In this document: positions 1 to 5,563 of the stretch, piece by piece | How positions within the stretch are numbered: the stretch's first letter is position 1 | Layout of the letters: each line of letters starts with the position of its first letter | From: Flavobacterium sp. UBA807 | Lineage (GTDB): Bacteria; Bacteroidota; Bacteroidia; Flavobacteriales; Flavobacteriaceae | DNA length: 7,843 nucleotides | Direction of reading: 5' to 3' | Assembly: GCA_002296885.1 (NCBI GenBank) | Contig: DBIH01000219.1 | Location: 1 to 7,843 of the forward strand | The notes under the pieces: generated by a model | What the model was told of the DNA's origin: nothing | What the model saw: the letters and a program-made list of their open reading frames with translations, nothing else | Databases searched by the model: none | Made by a program: the position numbers and the translations under genes

Positions 1-337
1 TTCGGTTGTTGTAAAATCGGATACAACAGCAACCAAGAAATTTGAGATAAAAGATGAAGGCGATGACAAAAAAGTAACCTCAAAAAGTGATAAAAAATTG
101 GAGTGTGTTTTTGTGAAAGTCGGAAACAAAGCCAAAATCAGAATAGTAAAAACAGGTATTCAGGATGATACAAATATTGAAATTACCTCGGGGTTAAAGA
201 AGGGTGATGTCGTTATTACCGGACCGTATACGACCGTTACCAAAGACCTGAATTCGGGTGATAAAGTCACTTCGAAAAAAGGTTCTTCGGACGCGAAAGA
301 AAAAAAAGAAACATCGATTAGCGTTTCTACGAATTAA
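1..337 (+). CDS. Efflux transporter periplasmic adaptor (HlyD/MFP family), C-terminal fragment
   Basis: The reading frame is open from base 2, with no stop before the TAA at 335-337, so this is the end of a gene that begins outside the window; about 111 residues are visible. The segment SGLKKGDVVITGPYTTVTKD (roughly residues 62-81 of the fragment) is the typical C-terminal membrane-proximal region of RND or ABC efflux adaptors, where 'GL..GD.V..GPY' closes the last beta domain. Such adaptors bridge an inner-membrane pump and an outer-membrane TolC-like channel. Before that segment lies a Lys/Asp/Glu-rich stretch of about 25 residues (KKFEIKDEGDDKKVTSK and on) that looks like a charged insertion, and after it a Lys/Ser-rich tail. 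The pump and channel genes would be expected upstream but are not visible, so the substrate is unknown. A TTG at 98 could be taken as a start but lies mid-gene. tsaB follows 12 nt downstream, suggesting co-transcription. Confidence 0.8.
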   Translation, partial: SVVVKSDTTATKKFEIKDEGDDKKVTSKSDKKLECVFVKVGNKAKIRIVKTGIQDDTNIEITSGLKKGDVVITGPYTTVTKDLNSGDKVTSKKGSSDAKEKKETSISVSTN

Positions 338-349
338 AAATCTCAGAAT

Positions 350-1027
350 TTGACTTACATTCTCAATATAGAAACGGCAACCAAAAACTGCTCAGTTTCT
401 TTGGCAAAAAATGGTGAAACTATTTTATGCAGAGAAATTGCCGAGCAGGGTTATTCGCATGCTGAAAAACTTCATGTTTTCATTGAAGAAATTTTAAAAG
501 AAACCCGAGTTAAAGCTCAGGATTTAAAAGCTATTGCGGTGAGTAAAGGTCCGGGTTCTTATACCGGTTTACGTATTGGTGTTTCTGCGGCAAAAGGATT
601 GTGTTATGCACTTGGAATTCCTTTGATTTCTGTTGATACTTTGCAGGTTTTGGCAAAACAGGCTTTGCATGTCATTGATTATGATGGTGGTTATATTATT
701 CCTATGATTGATGCACGAAGAATGGAAGTTTATAGCGCAGTATATGATGGCGGTAACGAAAGGATAACTGATGTCAAGGCCGAAATCTTAACGGAAAACA
801 GTTATGTTGAATGTCCGGAACCACTATATTTTGTTGGCGATTGTCAGGAAAAATGCAAAACTGTAATGAAAGGATTTAATTTCCACTTTCTTTCTGAAAT
901 CGTTTTCCCTTCAGCAAATGAAATGAGTTCTTTAAGTTTCGAAAAATTCAGCAAAGACGAGTTTGAAGACGTTGCCTATTTTGAGCCGTTTTATCTGAAA
1001 GACTTTATGATAGCGAAAGTCAAGTAA
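350..1027 (+). CDS. tsaB: TsaB, tRNA N6-threonylcarbamoyladenosine (t6A37) biosynthesis protein
   Basis: TsaB is the inactive ASKHA-fold partner of TsaD. With TsaE it supports transfer of threonylcarbamoyl to A37 of ANN-decoding tRNAs in the cytoplasm. The 225-residue length is normal for the family. The N-terminus YILNIETATKNCSVSLA (residues 3-19) is the first ASKHA strand pair. GPGSYTGLRIG (67-77) is the family's signature loop, and IDARRMEVYSAVY (120-132) and the C-terminal PFYLKDF (213-219) are also typical. The start must be TTG at 350: the frame is the same as that of the upstream adaptor, its TAA is at 335-337, only four codons lie between, and the TTG immediately precedes the conserved N-terminus. 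No Shine-Dalgarno is visible, which is usual in this phylum. It is probably translated from the adaptor transcript. Its TAA abuts the stop codon of the convergent MscS gene. Identity is confident. Confidence 0.95.
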   Translation: MTYILNIETATKNCSVSLAKNGETILCREIAEQGYSHAEKLHVFIEEILKETRVKAQDLKAIAVSKGPGSYTGLRIGVSAAKGLCYALGIPLISVDTLQVLAKQALHVIDYDGGYIIPMIDARRMEVYSAVYDGGNERITDVKAEILTENSYVECPEPLYFVGDCQEKCKTVMKGFNFHFLSEIVFPSANEMSSLSFEKFSKDEFEDVAYFEPFYLKDFMIAKVK

Positions 1028-1861
1028 CTATTTCTTCGAAGCCTCTTTCACAAACGGTTGAATCACAATGCCGGCTTGGTCAAACGCTTCTTTACATCCT
1101 TCCAGAACATCAGAACACATCTGTCCAAAATCGGCATTTTTTGCCCATGGCTGTATAGATAATTGAATGGCTGAATCAGTCAGAAGATTGACAATCACAT
1201 TAGGAGCAGGAGTTTTCAATACTTTTGGATTGTCTTCCAAAACTTTCATCACAATTTCTTTGGCTGTTTTGATGTTCGTTTCATATGAAATGTTAAAAAG
1301 CAGATTGGCTTTTCGGTTTTTTCCCAAAGAAAAATTGGTGATTACACCGTTTGATAATATTCCGTTCGGGACAAAAATAGTTTGGTTGTTTCCGGTAACA
1401 AGTTTGGTTACAAAAATTTGAATTTCGCTCACGGTTCCGGCAACTCCTTGTGCTTCGATACTATCTCCAACGCGAAAAGGCTTGAATAAAATAATCAATA
1501 CACCACCGGCAAAGTTGGACAAGGACCCCTGCAAAGACAAACCAACTGCCAAGCCAATTGCACCAAGAATGGCAACAAATGAAGAAGTTTCAATTCCCAG
1601 TTTGGAAATGAACGTTATGAAAAGCAAAAAACGCATTGCCCAAAGCAGACTATCCGCTAGAAAAACCGATAATGTTGGGTCCAGTTCACGCCGAATCATA
1701 ATTCGTCTTACCAAACGATTGATAAGTCGAACGGCATACAGCCCAACAATAAGAACGATTAGAGCCGTGATGAGTTTTGGCGAGTAATCGATGCACATTT
1801 TAATAAAATTGTCGACGTACTCAGCTGATGAATGGATGTAATGCAGTTCTTTCTTTTCCAT
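1028..1861 (-). CDS. Small-conductance mechanosensitive channel, MscS family
   Basis: This is an inner-membrane channel expected to open under membrane tension and release solutes during hypo-osmotic shock. The 277-residue length matches the compact E. coli MscS type. Hydrophobic segments lie at about 28-47 (TM1), 66-88 (TM2) and 92-125 (TM3). TM3 has the Gly/Ala-rich pore-lining helix (AILGAIGLAVGLSLQGSLSN). The beta domain follows with FKPFRVGDSIE (126-136) and the signature PNGILSNGVITNFS (165-178), then a C-terminal alpha/beta domain. The ATG at 1861 gives a plausible short cytoplasmic or periplasmic leader before TM1. The stop is TAG, unlike the TAA used by the neighbours, and directly touches the tsaB stop. 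A terminator-like hairpin with its T-run ends nine bases before the ATG, so the gene probably has its own promoter or depends on read-through. Ion selectivity cannot be read from the sequence. Confidence 0.93.
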   Translation of the reverse strand: MEKKELHYIHSSAEYVDNFIKMCIDYSPKLITALIVLIVGLYAVRLINRLVRRIMIRRELDPTLSVFLADSLLWAMRFLLFITFISKLGIETSSFVAILGAIGLAVGLSLQGSLSNFAGGVLIILFKPFRVGDSIEAQGVAGTVSEIQIFVTKLVTGNNQTIFVPNGILSNGVITNFSLGKNRKANLLFNISYETNIKTAKEIVMKVLEDNPKVLKTPAPNVIVNLLTDSAIQLSIQPWAKNADFGQMCSDVLEGCKEAFDQAGIVIQPFVKEASKK

Positions 1862-1869
1862 ATTGTGCT

Positions 1870-1893
1870 AAAAAAATCCCGACGAATCGGGAT
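1870..1893 (-). terminator. Rho-independent terminator of the hendecad-protein gene
   Basis: Read on the minus strand, a perfect 7-bp stem ATCCCGA / TCGGGAT with a 4-base loop (1876-1882 paired with 1887-1893) is followed at once by seven T residues (1876 down to 1870). It lies 31 nt after the TAA of the 129-residue protein and nine nt before the mscS ATG, so it would end the upstream transcript or attenuate read-through into mscS. Hairpins with TCCCGA/TCGGGA arms are, as I recall, common in flavobacterial intergenic DNA. Confidence 0.75.
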
Positions 1894-1903
1894 AATAGTG
1901 GTA

Positions 1904-1911
1904 CAAAAATA
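1904..1911 (-). promoter_or_regulatory. Candidate -7 promoter element for mscS
   Basis: The minus strand reads TATTTTTG, a full match to the Bacteroidota -7 consensus TAnnTTTG, placed between the stop of the 129-residue protein and mscS. No good -33 TTG is seen about 19 nt further upstream. If used, transcription would start near 1897 and the terminator-like hairpin at 1876-1893 would form the very 5' end of the mscS mRNA. In A+T-rich DNA this motif also arises by chance, hence the low confidence. Confidence 0.35.
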
Positions 1912-1924
1912 CTAATTTAAAAAG

Positions 1925-2314
1925 TTAATCAGCGTTTTCATCTGCCGGTTTAACAGCATCTTCTGCTTTTGTTCTGATTTCTTCAGCATCTTCAGAAGCA
2001 TCATCGGCAAACGAACTTACTTTTTCTTTGACCGTTTCGACAGTATCGTGTGCAAAACTTTCCGCTTTGTCGGCATATTCACCCGCTTTTTCTTTTACAG
2101 TTTCTGTTATATTTTCCAATGCTTCTTTGGCAACAGGAATCTTTTCGCTGATTGTTTCTTTGGCAGAGTCTATAAAATCTTCTACTTTGTCTACCAATGG
2201 TTCAGCCATTTCCTTTACTTTTTCAATGGCATTATCTGCTAAACTTTCAGTCGTGTCTGCAGCTTTTTCTTTGGCACCGCCAAACAAATTTTTAAAAAAT
2301 CCACCTAATCCCAT
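1925..2314 (-). CDS. Acidic helical protein with 11-residue periodicity (LEA/YtxH-like), function unknown
   Basis: This 129-residue protein has no Cys or Trp and is rich in Ala, Glu, Lys and Asp. No signal peptide or clear membrane segment is visible; the N-terminus GLGGFFKNLFGGAKEKA is a short amphipathic stretch that could touch a membrane. From residue 31 it falls into a regular 11-residue pattern: units begin at 31, 42, 53 and 64, then after a seven-residue step at 71, 82, 93, 104 and 115. Position 3 of every unit is V, I, L or A, and position 7 is A, I or V wherever the unit is complete. ETVKEK recurs exactly at 71-76 and 93-98. This resembles group-3 LEA, apolipoprotein-like or YtxH-type stress proteins, which form amphipathic helices. 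A protective or membrane-surface role is inference only. The gene sits alone between the DUF255 gene and mscS, and a terminator follows it. The ATG at 2314 has an A-rich upstream region and no Shine-Dalgarno. Confidence 0.85.
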   Translation of the reverse strand: MGLGGFFKNLFGGAKEKAADTTESLADNAIEKVKEMAEPLVDKVEDFIDSAKETISEKIPVAKEALENITETVKEKAGEYADKAESFAHDTVETVKEKVSSFADDASEDAEEIRTKAEDAVKPADENAD

Positions 2315-2343
2315 TTCTATAAATTTTTAGTTAGTTAATGACA

Positions 2344-2351
2344 CAATATTA
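2344..2351 (-). promoter_or_regulatory. Weak candidate -7 element upstream of the hendecad-protein gene
   Basis: The minus strand reads TAATATTG, one mismatch from TAnnTTTG, 29 nt upstream of the ATG. A TTG lies 23 nt further upstream, at the edge of the usual -33 spacing and inside the end of the DUF255 gene. No terminator is visible between the DUF255 stop (2367) and this gene, so read-through from that gene is an alternative. Confidence 0.22.
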
Positions 2352-2366
2352 CGATTTTTCTGTGAC

Positions 2367-4382
2367 TTAAATTCCAATTTCTTTAGCAATTTCATTAAAA
2401 TCGGTTGTTGGTTTTTGACAGGTTTTATTTTGACATAAATAGAACAATGTTTCGTTTTCTGAATATCGATTTTGCAGGAACGGAATAGATGATGTTTTCA
2501 AATTTCCCGCGATGATAATATTGGGAAGATATTTTTGATTTATTTTTTTCAAATGTTCCAAAGCAGTGCTTCCGCAGATAGCCAATTCCTTATTTTGTTC
2601 TGAAAAATGTAATAAGACATTTAGCCAATTTGAAAAAGCTGAAGGATAATCAACAGTTGGAACGATATTCTGAACCATTTGCTGACAGATTTTTTCATAA
2701 TAACTGTTTTCAAAATAAATACTCAATCGGAACAAAGCATCAGCCATTACCGAGTTGGATGCCGGAATCACATTGTCTTCAACTTCAAAATGAGCCGTGA
2801 TTAAAGCTTCATCTTTATGCGATGTAAACGAAAAGAATTGCGCTTTTTCATCATAAAAATTATCAAAGGCATAATCGGTCAGTTGCTTTGCATTCAGCAG
2901 CCATTTTTCGTCAAAAGTGATTTCGTATAACGAAATAAAAGCCTGTATTACGTGTGCATAATCCTCGAGAAAACCATTAATTGTTGCTTTTCCGTCTTTG
3001 TAACTGTGTCTCAGATTTCCTTCTGGGGTCCAAATTTTATTGACAATAAAATCAGCATTTTGCAGCGCGATTTCTAAATAGTTTTGGTTGCCCAATGCTT
3101 TATAAGCTTCCGCAAAACCTTTGAGCATAATGGCATTCCACGAAGTCAGGCATTTATCGTCAAGTCTTGGTTTGCTTCGTTTTTCCCTTTCAGCATAAAG
3201 AAGTTGTTCCCAAAGCTTTTTCTTTTGTTCCAATGTATCAATAGAAATATTTTGCTTTGCTGCAATTTCTTCCAAAGATTGGTTTTGGATTAAAACAAAA
3301 TTTCCGTGTTCCCAATGTCCAAAATCGTTGACGTTAAAAACAACAGAAAACAATTCGAAATCATCCGGAAGCAGCAATTGCAATTCTTCTTTTTTCCAAA
3401 CATAGAAGGCACCTTCTTCGAGGTGATTATCTTCGTTCAAGCTGTCGGCATCAAGCGCAGAATAAAAGCTTCCTTCTTTTGTAAGCCATTCTTTTTCGAC
3501 AAAACTCAGTGTCTTTTCAATGACTTCTTTATAGAGTTTGTTTTTGGTCAATTTATAAGCATTGCAATAAAGTGAAACCAACTGACCATTGTCATAAAGC
3601 ATTTTTTCGAAATGAGGAACGTGCCATTTCATATCGACAGAATAACGTGAAAAACCACCATCAATAGTGTCGAACAAACCGCCATAAGCCATTTTGGTCA
3701 ATGTGAGATTTACAAAATCCAAAACTTTTTGATTTTTAGTTTGATGACCAAAACGGAGCAGAAATTCATAATTGACGGGCATCATAAATTTGGGAGCGCG
3801 TGCCATACCGCCAAAATCCCAATCGAAACTTCGTTGCCATTTTTCTACCAGCGTTTCTAAGATTTCAAAATTGAAATCCGCTGTGTCATTTTTTGAAATG
3901 ATACTCAGCGATTGCAAACCATCATTTAGTTTTTCGGCATAATCGAAAATAGTTTGTGGTTGTTCGGTATAAATTTCCTGAAGACGTTCGAGTGAATTGA
4001 TCCAGTCGTTTTTCCGGAAATAGGTTCCGCCCCAGATTGGTCTTCCGTCGGGCAAAGTTACCACGTTCATTGGCCAACCACCATGACCGGTCATGATTTG
4101 GACGGCTTTCATATAAACGGCGTCAATATCGGGGCGCTCTTCGCGGTCAATTTTTATGGAAACAAAATGGGCATTCATGGTTTCGGCAACTTCGTTGTCC
4201 TCAAAACTTTCGTGTTCCATGACGTGGCACCAATGACAGGCTGAGTAACCAATGCTGATAATGATGAGCTTATTTTCTTTTTTTGCAAGAGCCAAAGAGT
4301 TTTCATTCCAGGCTTTCCAATGCACCGGATTGTTGGCGTGTTGCAATAAGTAGGGACTCGTTTCGAGATGTAGTTCGTTCAT
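2367..4382 (-). CDS. DUF255 thioredoxin-domain protein (YyaL / SPATA20 family)
   Basis: This 671-residue protein combines an N-terminal thioredoxin-like DUF255 domain (about 1-160) with a C-terminal alpha-helical barrel resembling six-hairpin glycosidases or epimerases (about 175-590). The N-terminal motif LHLETSPYLLQHANNPVHW, the redox-type site SACHWCH (C49 and C52) and HGGWPMN (100-106) are family hallmarks. In the barrel, WHVPHFEKMLYDN (253-265), DADS (311-314) and LTSWNAIMLKGFAEA (412-426) are conserved. A C-terminal pair C650/C655 (LCQNKTCQKP) is also typical. No signal peptide is seen, so it is probably cytoplasmic. The family is widespread, but its reaction is not established to my knowledge; thiol chemistry is inferred from CxxC. 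I chose the ATG at 4382 because family members start just before this motif. The upstream ATG at 4415 adds only MSLPSGLKKIA, which is translated from a palindromic repeat. An A8 tract lies 6-13 nt before the chosen ATG. Length is normal. Confidence 0.92.
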   Translation of the reverse strand: MNELHLETSPYLLQHANNPVHWKAWNENSLALAKKENKLIIISIGYSACHWCHVMEHESFEDNEVAETMNAHFVSIKIDREERPDIDAVYMKAVQIMTGHGGWPMNVVTLPDGRPIWGGTYFRKNDWINSLERLQEIYTEQPQTIFDYAEKLNDGLQSLSIISKNDTADFNFEILETLVEKWQRSFDWDFGGMARAPKFMMPVNYEFLLRFGHQTKNQKVLDFVNLTLTKMAYGGLFDTIDGGFSRYSVDMKWHVPHFEKMLYDNGQLVSLYCNAYKLTKNKLYKEVIEKTLSFVEKEWLTKEGSFYSALDADSLNEDNHLEEGAFYVWKKEELQLLLPDDFELFSVVFNVNDFGHWEHGNFVLIQNQSLEEIAAKQNISIDTLEQKKKLWEQLLYAEREKRSKPRLDDKCLTSWNAIMLKGFAEAYKALGNQNYLEIALQNADFIVNKIWTPEGNLRHSYKDGKATINGFLEDYAHVIQAFISLYEITFDEKWLLNAKQLTDYAFDNFYDEKAQFFSFTSHKDEALITAHFEVEDNVIPASNSVMADALFRLSIYFENSYYEKICQQMVQNIVPTVDYPSAFSNWLNVLLHFSEQNKELAICGSTALEHLKKINQKYLPNIIIAGNLKTSSIPFLQNRYSENETLFYLCQNKTCQKPTTDFNEIAKEIGI

Positions 4383-4395
4383 AGCGATTTTTTTT

Positions 4396-4502
4396 AGCCC
4401 CGATGGGAGCGACATCCTTTTATTGCTTTATAGTAATGTCCTTCGGCTGTGCTCAGGGTGACAAAGCAATAAAAGATACAGCGGACAGCGGGAAACAGCT
4501 CC
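4396..4502. repeat. Nested palindromic intergenic repeat (REP/MITE-like)
   Basis: A perfect 13-bp inverted repeat, CTTTTATTGCTTT at 4417-4429 and AAAGCAATAAAAG at 4463-4475, encloses a 25-bp core at 4438-4462 (GTCCTTCGG ... CAGGGTGAC). An outer pair GGAGC (4406-4410) and GCTCC (4498-4502) flanks it. The left flank AGCCCCGATGGGAGCGACAT and the right flank AGCGGACAGCGGGAAACAGC look like the two halves of a dispersed intergenic repeat I recall from Flavobacterium genomes. The core resembles another common bacterial repeat, whose spurious translation reads CHPEHSRRT. Copy number cannot be judged from one window. It lies wholly between the nfu and DUF255 genes and would be folded in any transcript crossing the gap. 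No transposase is present. Confidence 0.7.
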
Positions 4503-4523
4503 TAAATTACGGAATAAGAAAAG

Positions 4524-4544
4524 ATTCTGAAACAAGTTCAGAAT
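4524..4544. repeat. Short palindromic repeat (ATTCTGAA / TTCAGAAT hairpin)
   Basis: A perfect 8-bp inverted repeat, 4524-4531 paired with 4537-4544, has a 5-nt loop ACAAG. On the minus strand it reads as TTCTGAACTTGTTTCAGAA, which I recall as a frequent dispersed repeat in Bacteroidota; its spurious translation gives LNLFQNL. It directly follows the nfu terminator in the direction of that transcript and is followed by CTTTTCTT, so it could act as a second, weaker terminator hairpin. Confidence 0.6.
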
Positions 4545-4571
4545 AAAAAAGCGTCTCCGAAGAAACGCTTT
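4545..4571 (-). terminator. Rho-independent terminator of nfu
   Basis: On the minus strand AAAGCGTTTC pairs with GAGACGCTTT (4571-4562 with 4557-4548; ten pairs, one a G-U) around a TTCG tetraloop, and the T-run covers 4550-4545. The hairpin begins five nt after the nfu TAA (4577-4579). The stable UUCG-type loop and immediate T-run make this the strongest terminator in the window. It implies that the DUF255 gene downstream is mostly transcribed from its own promoter. Confidence 0.88.
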
Positions 4572-4576
4572 GAGGA

Positions 4577-5473
4577 TTATCCGTTTAAGGCTTCGACCAC
4601 GATGTCTTTGTCGTTGAGCATGTCTTTGAGCATGTTTTCGATGCCGCTTTTCAGCGTGAAAGTTGAAGAAGGACACCCATTACACGCGCCCTGAAGCACC
4701 ACTTTTACACGTTTGTCGTTTTCATCATACGAATCAAAAAGAATGTTTCCGCCGTCGGCAGCAACCGCAGGTTTTACGTATTCCTCAAGAATATTTACGA
4801 TTTGCTGGGAAGTCGTATCGAGATTGTCGAAGTTTTTGATTTGCTGTTTTTCCTGTTTTTCTGTTTTTTCAATCAGGCTCTCGTTGATAACGGTTCCTCC
4901 GTTTTCAATGAATTGTTTGATGAACGTGCGGAGTTCCAGAGTGATTTCGTCCCAGGAAATGCTGTCGTATTTTGTTACAGAAATATAATTTTCGGCAATA
5001 AAGATTTCTTTTACATAATGGAATTTGAATAATTCCTGCGCCAAAGGCGAAGCTTTAGCTTCGTCAATATTCTTGAATTCGGCGGCTGTTTTTGTCAAGG
5101 CTTTATTGACTACAAACTTCAGCGAAGCCGGATTTGGCGTGGTTTCACCGTAAACGGTAACCGGTTGTTTTTTGACCGGATTATCATTTGGCAAAACAAT
5201 TACTCCGCCATTTTTGACAAAGTTTTCAATTTGTTCGGCAACATCCTCTTGCACGTCAGACCATTCTACAATGCTGTATCGCTCAATTGCAACAAAATTT
5301 CCGGAGATGTAAACTGTTTTTACAAAAGGGAGATAAAACAACTGCTGAGCTAAAGGAGAATTTTTGGCTTCATCGATATTTTTGAACTCAAAGCTCTCAT
5401 TTTGAGTGATGAAATCAGGAAATTCAAATTTAACAATGGTCGGATTTTGAGTTTCTTTTATCGAGATTTTCAT
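4577..5473 (-). CDS. NifU-family Fe-S cluster scaffold/carrier with two Nfu N-terminal domains
   Basis: Nfu-type proteins bind a labile iron-sulfur cluster in the cytoplasm and pass it to apo-proteins. This 298-residue protein has three parts. Residues about 4-90 and 105-193 are two copies of the Nfu N-terminal domain; each contains the block FKNIDEAK.SPLAQ.LF (30-46 and 123-139) and a later 'ENGG' or 'KNGG' end. Residues about 221-290 are the C-terminal NifU domain with VAADGGNI and the cluster-binding GACNGCPSST (C254 and C257). The Glu/Lys/Gln-rich linker at 198-212 separates them. The tandem N-domain layout is, as I recall, usual for flavobacterial Nfu proteins, not a recent local fusion: the two DNA copies of the FKNIDEAK block already differ at several silent positions. 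The ATG at 5473 fits the start of the first domain. A strong terminator follows, and the upstream region is a divergent promoter shared with the secreted protein. Confidence 0.93.
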   Translation of the reverse strand: MKISIKETQNPTIVKFEFPDFITQNESFEFKNIDEAKNSPLAQQLFYLPFVKTVYISGNFVAIERYSIVEWSDVQEDVAEQIENFVKNGGVIVLPNDNPVKKQPVTVYGETTPNPASLKFVVNKALTKTAAEFKNIDEAKASPLAQELFKFHYVKEIFIAENYISVTKYDSISWDEITLELRTFIKQFIENGGTVINESLIEKTEKQEKQQIKNFDNLDTTSQQIVNILEEYVKPAVAADGGNILFDSYDENDKRVKVVLQGACNGCPSSTFTLKSGIENMLKDMLNDKDIVVEALNG

Positions 5474-5493
5474 GAGAAAGGTTTATTTTTCTG

Positions 5494-5510
5494 CAAATTT
5501 AACAAAGTTA
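5494..5510 (-). promoter_or_regulatory. Two candidate -7 elements for nfu
   Basis: On the minus strand TAACTTTG (5503-5510) and TAAATTTG (5494-5501) both match TAnnTTTG fully and lie 20-37 nt upstream of the nfu ATG. No ideal -33 TTG sits at 19 nt from either; a TTG 25 nt upstream of the first is the nearest. At least one is likely the real promoter, given the position in a divergent intergenic region. Confidence 0.45.
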
Positions 5511-5525
5511 TTTTCTGTGAATACC

Positions 5526-5533
5526 TATATTTG
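5526..5533 (+). promoter_or_regulatory. Candidate -7 element for the choice-of-anchor L gene
   Basis: TATATTTG fully matches the Bacteroidota -7 consensus TAnnTTTG and lies 70 nt upstream of the ATG at 5604. A clear -33 TTG is not seen. Start of transcription would fall near 5540, within or beside the tandem 8-bp repeat at 5535-5550, leaving a leader of about 60 nt that contains the hairpin at 5564-5584. Confidence 0.45.
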
Positions 5534-5534
5534 G

Positions 5535-5550
5535 ACAATTAAACAATTAA
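5535..5550 (+). repeat. Tandem 8-bp direct repeat (ACAATTAA x2)
   Basis: ACAATTAA occurs twice without a gap (5535-5542 and 5543-5550) immediately after the candidate -7 motif. It could be a regulator binding site or simple A+T-rich sequence. It overlaps the predicted transcription start. Confidence 0.6.
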
Positions 5551-5563
5551 TTAACATATTGTG

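Noticed and set aside
98..337. A separate small gene starting from TTG at 98
   Set aside because: The frame is open to base 2 and the sequence is the C-terminal end of an efflux adaptor; the TTG is an internal Leu codon.
1167..1787. Plus-strand reading frames opposite mscS
   Set aside because: They are antisense shadows of a clear MscS protein and show no recognisable domain or start context.
2028..2330. Plus-strand Ser/Phe-rich frames opposite the hendecad gene that look membrane-like
   Set aside because: Antisense of an Ala/Glu/Lys-rich coding sequence automatically yields Ser/Phe/Cys-rich hydrophobic frames; the minus-strand protein has the ordered 11-residue pattern.
4396..4502. CRISPR array or insertion sequence
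   Set aside because: There are no regularly spaced direct repeats with unique spacers and no transposase frame; the structure is a nested palindrome.
4428..4676. An 82-residue minus-strand reading frame (His/Arg-rich, with ILNLFQNLFLF and CHPEHSRRTLL)
   Set aside because: It overlaps the end of nfu in another frame and then translates the intergenic repeats and terminator. These peptide strings are typical of spurious repeat translation.
4577..5473. Recent duplication or a novel fusion inside nfu
   Set aside because: The two N-terminal domains are diverged in both protein and DNA, and the layout is, as I recall, usual for flavobacterial Nfu proteins.
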